The notes beneath the pieces were generated by a model. It saw only the letters and a program-made list of their open reading frames with translations, did no database searches and was not told the origin of the DNA. 51,908 nucleotides of DNA, from NCBI GenBank assembly GCA_031253985.1, contig JAIRVH010000194.1, positions 1-51,908 on the forward strand, in the 5' to 3' direction. Shown in pieces: positions 25,331 to 33,967 of the stretch (positions within the stretch are counted from its first letter, which is position 1; the number at the start of each line of letters is the position of its first letter). Source of the DNA: Sphingobacterium sp. GTDB taxonomy: Bacteria; Bacteroidota; Bacteroidia; Sphingobacteriales; Sphingobacteriaceae. The position numbers and the translations under genes are program-made.

Positions 25331-25756
25331 TTAGTATTCAATTAATACTTCAGTGACCTGTGCTCCCTGTTTAGCACTTTTGAATTTAAACTTAACCTTT
25401 TGATTGAGGTTTAGTTTCTGTCCAACAAGACGATCATTGAAATAAATTGATTGCTGCGTATCGTTGTCCCGAATAAATCCATAGTTGGATTCGGTATTGT
25501 AGTGAACAACCTTTCCAAAAGAATAATCATCTTGATGATTCGATGCCATACTAGGACTCTCTCCTTCTTTCAGTTTTATTGCAGGTCTATCAGAAATATT
25601 CCCATGTTCGTCAACATAAGCAAACAATTCTTCTAACGACTTCCCTTTGTCATTATTTGTTTTGTTGAATTCTTTTTTCTCAATTTTCTGTTGTTTTTTG
25701 AGTAGTTTCTTTTTTTCTCGTTCTTTTTTGTTAAATGTAATTTGGCTTTTGCTCAT
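25331..25756 (-). CDS. Cold-shock-domain protein with basic N-terminal extension
   Basis: This 141-residue protein has a Lys/Glu-rich, probably coiled or disordered N-terminus (residues 1-45) and a C-terminal cold-shock domain (~75-140). The RNP-like motifs are partly kept: YSFGKVVHYNTESNYGFI resembles the usual KGTVKWFNxxKGFGFI, and QSIYFNDRLV resembles DIFVHFS. It probably binds single-stranded nucleic acid. A -7 element lies ~100 bases upstream, giving a long leader, as is common for cold-shock mRNAs. The gene is convergent with the small-membrane operon. Confidence 0.8.
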   Translation of the reverse strand: MSKSQITFNKKEREKKKLLKKQQKIEKKEFNKTNNDKGKSLEELFAYVDEHGNISDRPAIKLKEGESPSMASNHQDDYSFGKVVHYNTESNYGFIRDNDTQQSIYFNDRLVGQKLNLNQKVKFKFKSAKQGAQVTEVLIEY

Positions 25757-25853
25757 TCAATATGGATTAAAATAAAATGTTCCCGAAGAGGTTACGGACC
25801 TTTAGAGCTTCGTTGAAAAGATAAAAATGCGAGGTATACTAAGGAGATAATTG

Positions 25854-25861
25854 CAAATATA
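25854..25861 (-). promoter_or_regulatory. -7 element giving a long leader for the cold-shock gene
   Basis: The minus strand reads TATATTTG, a TAnnTTTG match 97 bases before the ATG at 25756. The remaining sequence to 26130 holds no gene that I can see. Confidence 0.45.
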
Positions 25862-26130
25862 AGAAAAATTCTTCAAAGAAGGGATATCTAAAGATCTTGT
25901 CTCCGTAGATTTTAAGCTAGAACCGGTCCGTTTCTTTTATTTTAAACTGCAATTAAAAGACTGTCATCTTATTGGCTAAAAGGATTCCTGTCCGGCCCTT
26001 AGGAGCGACGAGCATTTTCAATCACGGTCTATCTATACCAAACCCCGTAAAGGAGATCTATTTCGATCATAAAAATTGAAAACTTTCATAAAACAAAAAG
26101 GTCGTTTGGACGTTATTTTGAGAAAAAACT

Positions 26131-26412
26131 ATGGAAATAAAAAACATTGAAAGGGAAGACAGAGGCAATTTTATTGCAGAAGTTGAAAATAATGAAGCTG
26201 GAATTTTAGAGTATACTTGGCAAAACGACCATGAGTTTTCTATCGATCATACCGAGGTCTACGACGAATATAAGGGAATGAGCGTGGGCAAGAAACTGGT
26301 ACTGGAAGCTGTCGATTATGCACGAAAGAACGCTGCCAAAATTATCCCAAATTGTCCCTACGCAAAAGCGATTTTCGACAAAACGATAGCCTTTCAAGAT
26401 GTATTAGCATAA
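26131..26412 (+). CDS. Small GNAT-like acetyltransferase (YjdJ type)
   Basis: This 93-residue compact acetyltransferase of the Gcn5-related single-domain group has YDEYKGMSVGKKLVLEAVDY as the acetyl-CoA loop, followed by the characteristic KIIPNCPYAKA. The Cys in the NCPYA segment is typical of this family. Substrate is unknown. It is monocistronic, closed by a shared bidirectional terminator. Confidence 0.85.
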   Translation: MEIKNIEREDRGNFIAEVENNEAGILEYTWQNDHEFSIDHTEVYDEYKGMSVGKKLVLEAVDYARKNAAKIIPNCPYAKAIFDKTIAFQDVLA

Positions 26413-26449
26413 AAAAGCCGTTTTATCGAAAAGATAAAACGGCTTTTTT
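26411..26449. terminator. Bidirectional terminator between GNAT and leuS
   Basis: A perfect 17-bp stem (26411-26427 / 26433-26449) with loop GAAAA has A-run and T-run ends that serve both convergent genes. Confidence 0.9.
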
Positions 26450-26467
26450 ATAATCTATTTGAGCGGG

Positions 26468-29251
26468 TTAAGCCACAATATTGATTATTTTCCCTTTGAC
26501 AAAAATAATTTTTTTGATAGCTTTCCCATCTAAATGCCGTTGTACATCAGCATGTGCTTTAATGGTATCTTCTACTGCTTTTTGATCTAAATCAAGTGCT
26601 AATGATAGATTGAATTTCATTTTACCATTGAAAGATACCGGATACGCGAATTCAGATTCAACTAAATATTCTGGTTTAAAGACAGGATATGAAGCGTAAG
26701 ATAGTGTACCTGCTTCATTACCCAGCAGTGCCCATAGCTCTTCTGTGATATGTGGCGCATAAGGCTGGAGAATGACCACCAACTGTTCCAATATTTGACG
26801 TTTATTGCATTTCAGATCCGTCAATTCATTGACACAGATCATAAAGGCTGACACGGAAGTATTGAATGAAAACCGCTCAATATCCTCCTCTACCTTTTTG
26901 ATAATTTTATGCAGAGCTTTAAACTCCGCTTTAGATGGATCTTCATCAGAAACATTGAAATTACCTTCAGCATCGTGGAATAGACGCCATACTTTACGTA
27001 AGAACTTATAAACCCCTTCAATACCATTGGTATTCCAAGGTTTAGCTTGCTCCAGAGGCCCCAAGAACATTTCGTATAACCGCAATGTATCTGCCCCATA
27101 CGATTCGATAATATCGTCTGGATTGACTACATTGAATTTGGATTTCGACATCTTCTCGACCTCGCTACCACAGATATATTTACCATTTTCCAATACAAAT
27201 TCAGCATTGGCAAAGTCCGGTCTGAAGTTTTTGAATTTTTCTAAATCCAACATGTCGTTGGAGACAATATTAACGTCAACATGCAATGGAATTGTTTTAT
27301 AATCATTTCTCAAACCATAGGAAACGAATTGGCTAGTACCTCTGCCCTCTTCATCAAGCACACGGTATACAAAATTTGAGCGTCCTTGAATCATTCCTTG
27401 ATTAATCAATTTACGGAATGGTTCTTCCTCATTCTGGTAACCTAAATCCTTTAAAAACTTGTTCCAAAAACGCGCATATAATAAGTGCCCTGTAGCATGT
27501 TCAGAGCCTCCAATATATAAATCCACTGCTTTCCAATAATCTACAGCTTCTTTGGACGCAAAATCACCTTCATTCTTCGGATCCATATACCTAAACCAAT
27601 ACCACGAAGAACCTGCCCAACCTGGCATCGTGCTCAACTCATATTCGTATTGATCTTCATATTTCCAATCTTTGGCTCTACCTAAAGGAGGTTCTCCAGA
27701 TTCTGTTGGCAAATATTTATCCACCTCTGGTAATAATAGCGGTAGTTCTTCCTCCTTAATTAAATAAGGTAATCCATTTTTAAAGTAAACCGGCACCGGC
27801 TCCCCCCAATAGCGCTGACGTCCAAAAATAGCATCGCGCATACGGAAGTTTATTTTGGCCTTACCCAATTTAAGCTCCTCTAATTTTGCAATTAAAGCTG
27901 GTACAGCTTCTTGATAAGTCATACCATTGATAAAATCGGAATTGATGTATTTCCCATCCTTATTAGGATCAGCTTCTTCTTCAATATTTTGTGTATCAGA
28001 AATAGGAATAATCTCCAGGTTGAAATGTTTGGCAAAAACATAGTCACGTTGATCGCCACTAGGAACAGCCATAACGGCACCTGTACCGTATCCTGCAAGG
28101 ACATAATCTGCAATCCAGATTTGTACATCTTGTCCTGAAATCGGATGCTTGGCATAGGAACCTGTAAAAGCCCCTGAAACTGTTTTTGTATCGGCCATAC
28201 GGTCCAATTCAGATTTCTTTGCCGTCTTCTCGATATAGGCATCAACTTCAGCTTGCTGTTCAGGAGTTGTCAATGCAGCGACCAATTCATGTTCGGGCGC
28301 CAAAACAACAAATGAAACACCGAATATAGTATCTACACGCGTTGTAAAAACTTCGATGGCCGTATCGAATTGCGGCACCGGGAATTTCACGGAAGCACCG
28401 ACCGACTTCCCGATCCAATTTCGTTGCATTTCAACCAATGGTTCTGGCCAATCAACGGTATCCAATCCGCTTAACAGGCGATCAGCATAAGCAGTAATAC
28501 GCATAGACCATTGCATCATCTTCTTTTGCTCAACCGGGTAACCTCCACGCTCAGAAACGCCATTGATTACCTCGTCGTTTGCCAATACCGTACCTAAAGC
28601 GGCACACCAGTTTACGGTACTTTCTCGTAAATAAGCAATTCGATATTTCAGCAACTCACGTTGTTGTTTTTCTTCGTCAAAAGATTTCCATTCTTCAGCG
28701 CTGAATTCCAATACATCTTCATCAGAAACCGCTGCAATAGAAGCAGAGCCACTCGCAGCAAACCTTGCTGTCAACGTTTCGATCGGTTCAGCTTTATCTG
28801 ATTCTTTATTGTACCAAGAATCAAACAATCTCATAAAAATCCACTGCGTCCATTTGTAATATGCGGGATCGGAAGTACGTACTTCGCGGCTCCAATCATA
28901 AGAGAATCCAATGTTATCCATTTGTTCCCGATAACGATTGATATTTACCTCGGTGGTGACAGCAGGATGCTGGCCAGTCTGAATGGCGTATTGCTCTGCA
29001 GGAAGGCCAAAAGAATCATAGCCCATCGGATGCAATACATTAAAACCTTTCAAACGTTTATATCTTGAAAAGATGTCCGAAGCAATATATCCCAGGGGGT
29101 GACCAACGTGCAATCCCGCTCCGGAAGGATAAGGAAACATATCCAATACATAGTATTTTGGCTTTTGATGCGAATCAGATGTTTTATACGTTTGGTGATC
29201 CGCCCAAAACTTTTGCCACTTTTTCTCTAATGATTTGTGATTATACTCCAT
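26468..29251 (-). CDS. leuS: Leucyl-tRNA synthetase
   Basis: This 927-residue class I synthetase charges tRNA-Leu. The HIGH-type motif is HVGHPLG near residue 48, the CP1 editing domain lies at ~230-430 (TRVDTIFG), and the KMSKS motif is in EKMSKSKFN. The C-terminal anticodon-binding and LeuRS-specific regions are present. The length suits Bacteroidota LeuRS. It has a divergent promoter region shared with ftsX; TAATTTCG upstream resembles a variant -7 element. Confidence 0.98.
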   Translation of the reverse strand: MEYNHKSLEKKWQKFWADHQTYKTSDSHQKPKYYVLDMFPYPSGAGLHVGHPLGYIASDIFSRYKRLKGFNVLHPMGYDSFGLPAEQYAIQTGQHPAVTTEVNINRYREQMDNIGFSYDWSREVRTSDPAYYKWTQWIFMRLFDSWYNKESDKAEPIETLTARFAASGSASIAAVSDEDVLEFSAEEWKSFDEEKQQRELLKYRIAYLRESTVNWCAALGTVLANDEVINGVSERGGYPVEQKKMMQWSMRITAYADRLLSGLDTVDWPEPLVEMQRNWIGKSVGASVKFPVPQFDTAIEVFTTRVDTIFGVSFVVLAPEHELVAALTTPEQQAEVDAYIEKTAKKSELDRMADTKTVSGAFTGSYAKHPISGQDVQIWIADYVLAGYGTGAVMAVPSGDQRDYVFAKHFNLEIIPISDTQNIEEEADPNKDGKYINSDFINGMTYQEAVPALIAKLEELKLGKAKINFRMRDAIFGRQRYWGEPVPVYFKNGLPYLIKEEELPLLLPEVDKYLPTESGEPPLGRAKDWKYEDQYEYELSTMPGWAGSSWYWFRYMDPKNEGDFASKEAVDYWKAVDLYIGGSEHATGHLLYARFWNKFLKDLGYQNEEEPFRKLINQGMIQGRSNFVYRVLDEEGRGTSQFVSYGLRNDYKTIPLHVDVNIVSNDMLDLEKFKNFRPDFANAEFVLENGKYICGSEVEKMSKSKFNVVNPDDIIESYGADTLRLYEMFLGPLEQAKPWNTNGIEGVYKFLRKVWRLFHDAEGNFNVSDEDPSKAEFKALHKIIKKVEEDIERFSFNTSVSAFMICVNELTDLKCNKRQILEQLVVILQPYAPHITEELWALLGNEAGTLSYASYPVFKPEYLVESEFAYPVSFNGKMKFNLSLALDLDQKAVEDTIKAHADVQRHLDGKAIKKIIFVKGKIINIVA

Positions 29252-29470
29252 TTTTATTCGTAAGGAATTTTTATGACTTGCGAAATTACGATTTTAATAC
29301 CGAAATGTGATAAAAGTTTTGTAGTTTGAACAATAAATTATAGTATTGAAAAGTTATTTAAACATAGGTAGAAAACAGACTTCGAATTGATTTTTATCAA
29401 AGTAATTACAAGATTAATTCGAAATCTTCCAACTCAAATAGTTACTTTCGCAAATAAATTTTTGCTTATT

Positions 29471-30349
29471 ATGTCAGAATACGAATTAAGCACACAAAAA
29501 AGAAAAACAAAATCTGTATATGTATCTACAGTTATCAGTATTGCACTTGTGTTATTGGTAACAGGTATGTTGGGATTACTTTTGGTGCACGCTAAAAATC
29601 TTTCGAAATACGTTAAGGAAAATATTGTCTTAAATGTCATCGTGAATGATGGTACAAGTGAAGGGGATGTATTGTCTTTGCAAAAAGACCTTGAAAAGGA
29701 TCCGTATGTACTCCGTACAGAATATATCAGTAAAGAATTAGCTGCAAAAAATTTAAAAGAAGATCTTGGTGAAGATTTCGTACAGTATCTAGGGCATAAC
29801 CCGCTACTACCCTCTCTGGATGTTTACATGAAGGAGAATTATGCCAATACAGACAGTATTAAAACTTTTATTGAGAAGATCTCCAAAAACAATAAGATCA
29901 AAGAAGTTGTATATCAGGAATCACTGATTGACATGGTCAACAAAAACGTACGCATTATCGGTATGATTGTTTTGGCTTTTGCGGTTATCCTGCTCATCAT
30001 CGCTGTAGCTTTAATCAACAATACCATCCGTCTTGCAATTTACTCACAGCGTTTCTTAATTAAAAGTATGCAACTGATTGGAGCTACTAAGAACTTTATC
30101 CGCAGGCCATTTATAACTTATGGCATCATTCATGGTTTGCTTGGATCTTTGATCGCGATTTTACTTCTTATTTTAACGCTTAAATTTGCGCAACAGCAAA
30201 TACCTGAACTGGTGTTTTTACGCAACTGGTTTGAATTTGCAGTAATCTTTTTAGGGGTAATCCTGATTGGGATTCTCATTTCGGGACTCAGTACCTATTT
30301 CGCCGTAACAAAATACTTAAAGGCACAATCAAACGATTTATACAGATAA
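29471..30349 (+). CDS. ftsX: Cell-division ABC-permease subunit FtsX
   Basis: This 292-residue inner-membrane protein pairs with the FtsE ATPase to regulate cell-wall hydrolysis at the septum. There is one helix near the N-terminus (~25-50), an extracytoplasmic loop (~50-160), then three C-terminal helices with the FtsX domain signature IRLAIYSQRFLIKSMQLIGA. I chose ATG at 29471 (MSEYELSTQ). An upstream TTG at 29387 extends the frame but gives residues unlike the family. No ftsE is nearby, as is usual in this phylum. Confidence 0.93.
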   Translation: MSEYELSTQKRKTKSVYVSTVISIALVLLVTGMLGLLLVHAKNLSKYVKENIVLNVIVNDGTSEGDVLSLQKDLEKDPYVLRTEYISKELAAKNLKEDLGEDFVQYLGHNPLLPSLDVYMKENYANTDSIKTFIEKISKNNKIKEVVYQESLIDMVNKNVRIIGMIVLAFAVILLIIAVALINNTIRLAIYSQRFLIKSMQLIGATKNFIRRPFITYGIIHGLLGSLIAILLLILTLKFAQQQIPELVFLRNWFEFAVIFLGVILIGILISGLSTYFAVTKYLKAQSNDLYR

Positions 30350-30352
30350 AAA

Positions 30353-30592
30353 ATGGCTCAAATAAAGAAATCTACTGAATCAGTAAACAAAGGTTCATTT
30401 GTATTCTCCAAAGTAAATTACCAATTGTTTATAGCTAGTTTAGCTGTCGTAATCATTGGTTTTACATTGATGTCCGGTGAAACTGATATTTATAGTTTTA
30501 CCAAGATTACCTTGGCCCCTATTGTTGTTGTTCTCGGGTTTGCTATAGGATTCGCAGCAATCCTATACCGTCCAAAAAACAAATCCAACTAA
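30353..30592 (+). CDS. DUF3098-family membrane protein
   Basis: This 79-residue protein has two membrane helices (~22-40 and ~52-70) and the typical FVFSKVNYQLFIASLAVVII start of DUF3098. It begins 3 bases after ftsX. The gene almost always sits between ftsX and uppP in Bacteroidota, which suggests an envelope or division role. The function is unknown. Confidence 0.9.
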   Translation: MAQIKKSTESVNKGSFVFSKVNYQLFIASLAVVIIGFTLMSGETDIYSFTKITLAPIVVVLGFAIGFAAILYRPKNKSN

Positions 30593-30614
30593 AGCATAAT
30601 CTTATTTTAAACTG

Positions 30615-31409
30615 ATGTCTATTATTGAAGCTATTATCCTTGCTATCATTGAAGGATTAACGGAGTTTTTGCCTGTGTCGTCAACAGGTCACATGATCAT
30701 TGCTACAGCCTTAATGGGTATTCAACCGTCGGCATTTGTCAAATTATTTACGATTGTCATCCAGCTGGGAACGATATTATCCGTTCTCGTACTATACTAC
30801 AAACGTTTTTTTAAAACGCTTTCTTTTTATTACAAATTGATCATCGCAGCTATTCCGGCTTCGGTTTTAGGCTTGTTGTTTAACGATTATATTGATGCAC
30901 TATTAGAAAGCCCGCTAATGGTCGCGGTAATGTTAGTGGTGGGTGGCCTGGTTTTACTTTTTGTCGACAAGTGGTTTAATAAGCCAACTGTAGATGATTC
31001 GGACAAGGTTTCCTATAAGCAAGCTTTTATGATCGGTGTATATCAATGTCTTGCATTGATCCCGGGTACCTCAAGATCTGCAAGTACGATTATTGGCGGT
31101 ATGGCCGAAAAATTAACGCGTAAAGCTGCTGCTGAATTCTCATTTTTCTTGGCTTTGCCGATGATGTTTGGTGCTTCTGCGGTAAAACTATTAAAGTTTT
31201 TCAAGGAAGGGAACACGTTTTCAGGAGAGGAGCTTAATTTGCTCATCATAGGAAATCTAATTGGTTTCGTTGTTGCCATCGTTGCCATTAAGTCCTTTAT
31301 TGGCTTTTTGACCAAATATGGCTTTAAAGCATTTGGTTGGTACCGAATCATCGTTGGTGTTATTATTCTTGCCCTCCTGCTTTCGGGTCATAGTTTACAA
31401 ATTATCTAA
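30615..31409 (+). CDS. uppP: Undecaprenyl-diphosphatase
   Basis: This 264-residue integral membrane phosphatase (BacA/UppP) recycles undecaprenyl diphosphate to the monophosphate lipid carrier used for cell-wall and surface-glycan synthesis. Motifs present are EGLTEFLPVSSTGHMII near residue 13 and PGTSRSAST near 152. About eight hydrophobic segments are visible. It begins 22 bases after the DUF3098 gene and ends 9 bases before truB, so it is in one operon with them. Confidence 0.97.
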   Translation: MSIIEAIILAIIEGLTEFLPVSSTGHMIIATALMGIQPSAFVKLFTIVIQLGTILSVLVLYYKRFFKTLSFYYKLIIAAIPASVLGLLFNDYIDALLESPLMVAVMLVVGGLVLLFVDKWFNKPTVDDSDKVSYKQAFMIGVYQCLALIPGTSRSASTIIGGMAEKLTRKAAAEFSFFLALPMMFGASAVKLLKFFKEGNTFSGEELNLLIIGNLIGFVVAIVAIKSFIGFLTKYGFKAFGWYRIIVGVIILALLLSGHSLQII

Positions 31410-31418
31410 AATCTTTGG

Positions 31419-32141
31419 ATGGAAAATATAGAGGTTAGTGAAAATTCAGCGAAGTTCAACTTTGCTGAAGGAGAAATGTTGTTGATCGATAAACCTTTAA
31501 CATGGACAAGTTTTGACGTTGTTGGTAAAGTTAGAAACTCCATCAAACCGTTGAAATTAAAAGTTGGTCATGCCGGAACTTTAGATCCGCTTGCGACCGG
31601 CCTACTTATTGTTTGCACCGGCAAGCTCACAAAAAAAATTGATAGCTATCAAGCTGAGGACAAAGAATACACAGGTTCGATCACCTTGGGAGCAACAACG
31701 CCTTCTTATGATCTGGAAACAGAAATTGATGAAACCTTTCCAATTGATCATATTACGGAGGAGATGATCCTTGAAGCTGCGAAATCTTTTGAGGGCGATA
31801 TTCAGCAATTTCCACCCGCCCACTCGGCCATAAAAATTAATGGCGAACGCGTCTATGAAAAAGCGCGTCGTGGCGAAGAAGTTGAAATAAAATCCCGTCA
31901 AGTACGTATCAATAGCTTTCTAATTGAAAAAATAGAACTGCCCAACGTGTATTTTCGTATCTCCTGCTCAAAAGGAACCTACATCAGATCACTGGCCTAC
32001 GACTTTGGAAAAGTCTTACAGAGCGGTTCTCATCTGAGTTCTTTAAGACGCACCAAAAGCGGGGATTATAAAGTGGAAAATGCATGGAATCTAGAACAAC
32101 TTATCGCTGAAATAAAACGTCATAAAGAAATCATTAAATAA
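31419..32141 (+). CDS. truB: tRNA pseudouridine-55 synthase
   Basis: This 240-residue enzyme makes pseudouridine 55 in the T-loop of tRNAs. The catalytic Asp lies in GHAGTLDPLATGLLIV near residue 50. KINGERVYEKARRGEEVE and SKGTYIRSLAYDFG are conserved family segments. It is the shorter form lacking a PUA-like C-terminal domain. It is the penultimate gene of the ftsX run, and ribF has its own -7 element downstream. Confidence 0.97.
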   Translation: MENIEVSENSAKFNFAEGEMLLIDKPLTWTSFDVVGKVRNSIKPLKLKVGHAGTLDPLATGLLIVCTGKLTKKIDSYQAEDKEYTGSITLGATTPSYDLETEIDETFPIDHITEEMILEAAKSFEGDIQQFPPAHSAIKINGERVYEKARRGEEVEIKSRQVRINSFLIEKIELPNVYFRISCSKGTYIRSLAYDFGKVLQSGSHLSSLRRTKSGDYKVENAWNLEQLIAEIKRHKEIIK

Positions 32142-32173
32142 CTTTACCATCCCTTTTTATTGATTCTTTATCT

Positions 32174-32181
32174 TATTTTTG
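32174..32181 (+). promoter_or_regulatory. -7 element before ribF
   Basis: TATTTTTG matches TAnnTTTG, 15 bases before the ribF ATG. It suggests that ribF can be transcribed apart from the ftsX-truB operon. Confidence 0.45.
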
Positions 32182-32196
32182 CAAAAACTCCTATAA

Positions 32197-33171
32197 ATGA
32201 AAATCTACAGAAGTTTAGATGATTTCTCACCAGTTGAAAATGCAGTTGTAACCATCGGTACTTTCGATGGTGTCCATATTGGCCATCAAAAAATATTGGC
32301 GCATTTAAAAGAAGCAGCTCAAAAAATTAATGGTGAGACAATTTTGCTTACTTTTTTCCCACATCCACGGTTGATTATCAATCCGGATGATGATAGCTTA
32401 CGCTTAATCAACGATATCGAAGAAAAGGTCAGTCAGTTGAGTAAAGTGGGAATTGACCACTTGATTATCATTCCTTTTTCCCGCGATTTCTCCAATCAGA
32501 CTCCAGAAGAATATATTAGCAATGTTCTTGTCGGTAAACTCGGCACGAAAAAGATTGTCATAGGTTATGATCACCATTTTGGAAAAGATCGTAAAGGTAG
32601 TATGGGCGATTTGGAACAGTTTGCATCTATTTTTGACTACAGCGTTGACGAAATCCCCGAACAGGATATCAACGACATTGCAGTATCTTCCACACGAGTA
32701 CGTGAAGCGCTCATCAAGGGTGATATCAAAACGGCTAACCTTTATTTGGGTTATCCTTTTGAATTGACAGGAACCGTGATCAGAGGTGACCAAATAGGGC
32801 GTACAATCGGATTTCCAACAGCAAACCTGCAAGTCCACGAACCGCATAAGCTCATACCAGCCTATGGAATATATGCTGTGGAGGTACATATCTATAATCA
32901 TATCCAAAATATCACCACAGGAGAGTACAGAGAGGAAAGTCCTGTTTCCATCGCTAAAGGTATGGGCTATATAGGCACTAGGCCTACTGTCGATGGTATG
33001 AATCGTGCTATTGAAATTAGCTTGTTTGATTTCGATCAGGATATTTATGGCAAGACGCTACGCGTCAAATTCCTCCATTTTATCCGTCATGATGAACGGT
33101 TCGATTCACTTGAAGAAATGAAAGCTCAGATCAAAGCAGACGAAGTCGAAATCAGAAACCTTATTGGTTAA
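32197..33171 (+). CDS. ribF: Bifunctional riboflavin kinase / FAD synthetase
   Basis: This 324-residue enzyme makes FMN and FAD. The N-terminal nucleotidyltransferase has GTFDGVHIGHQKI near residue 22. The C-terminal riboflavin kinase (residues ~185-320) has GRTIGFPTANL and the kinase-site segment ISLFDFDQDIYGK. It is the last gene of the ftsX run, followed 5 bases later by a 52-bp palindrome. Confidence 0.97.
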   Translation: MKIYRSLDDFSPVENAVVTIGTFDGVHIGHQKILAHLKEAAQKINGETILLTFFPHPRLIINPDDDSLRLINDIEEKVSQLSKVGIDHLIIIPFSRDFSNQTPEEYISNVLVGKLGTKKIVIGYDHHFGKDRKGSMGDLEQFASIFDYSVDEIPEQDINDIAVSSTRVREALIKGDIKTANLYLGYPFELTGTVIRGDQIGRTIGFPTANLQVHEPHKLIPAYGIYAVEVHIYNHIQNITTGEYREESPVSIAKGMGYIGTRPTVDGMNRAIEISLFDFDQDIYGKTLRVKFLHFIRHDERFDSLEEMKAQIKADEVEIRNLIG

Positions 33172-33176
33172 CAGTA

Positions 33177-33228
33177 TCATTTATAAAATAAACATGCGGG
33201 AATTCCCGCATGTTTATTTTATAAATGA
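33177..33228. terminator. 52-bp perfect palindrome, bidirectional terminator
   Basis: All 26 base pairs match around a centre at 33202/33203. The GC-rich core CATGCGGGAATTCCCGCATG is flanked by AT-rich arms. It sits between the convergent ribF and aroQ and can terminate both. Confidence 0.85.
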
Positions 33229-33259
33229 GTATTTTATCCTCCTTGTGAAAGAAGTGTAT

Positions 33260-33679
33260 TTATTTAAGCAGTGCTTCTATCCCCAGTCTGTAGCTATCCA
33301 GACCGAAACCACAGATTACTCCCTTACAATTCTTTGCCAGGAACGAATGATGGCGGAATTCCTCTCTTTGATGAACATTACTGATATGAACCTCAATAAC
33401 AGGTGTAGTGACAGCTGCAATAGCATCTCCTATGGCAACAGAGGTATGCGTATAGGCTCCCGCATTCAATACAATTCCGTCAAATTCAAAACCAACTTCG
33501 TGGATCTTATCGATTAATCCCCCTTCTGAATTGCTTTGAAAATAATGCAATTGCGCCGTTTCAAACTGCTCTTTTAGCTCTTCAAAATAGCTCAGGAAAT
33601 CCTGACTGCCATAAATTGATTTTTCCCTTACACCCAATAAATTCAAGTTTGGGCCATTCAGTATGAGGATTTTTTTCAT
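33260..33679 (-). CDS. aroQ: Type II 3-dehydroquinate dehydratase
   Basis: This 139-residue dodecameric dehydratase acts in the shikimate pathway. Motifs are NGPNLNLLGVRE at the start, the catalytic Tyr in SIYG, QSNSEGGLIDKI, NAGAYTHTSVAI and the catalytic His in EVHISNVHQREEFR. Length is typical. It is convergent with ribF. Confidence 0.97.
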   Translation of the reverse strand: MKKILILNGPNLNLLGVREKSIYGSQDFLSYFEELKEQFETAQLHYFQSNSEGGLIDKIHEVGFEFDGIVLNAGAYTHTSVAIGDAIAAVTTPVIEVHISNVHQREEFRHHSFLAKNCKGVICGFGLDSYRLGIEALLK

Positions 33680-33879
33680 TGGAATATAATTATCTTTTGT
33701 GCATGTCCATTAACAGTTTGACTACACGGAATTACTCTGTTTAAATCTATAGTTTTTAAGTCATCCCTAATCCTAATGTTGCAGTTATTGGAGATTTTAT
33801 ATTGATAAAGCCAAGCAATTACTCCCCTATCCTGTCAATCTGCCTTAAGAAATGCTGTAAATTCACTATATAACTTTAA

Positions 33880-33935
33880 AGACAAACTATATAGATGACT
33901 GCTCTAACACAGAACAAAATCCATATAGTTTGTCT
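33880..33935. repeat. Inverted repeat near the end of the barrel gene
   Basis: Arms of 17 bases (33880-33896 and 33919-33935) pair with one mismatch around a 22-base loop. It lies 33 bases downstream of the RemB/Wzi-like stop codon. No T-run follows on the minus strand, so terminator function is uncertain. Confidence 0.5.
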
Positions 33936-33967
33936 CATTTCAAGTCTAGATCAGCTTATCAAAATTT

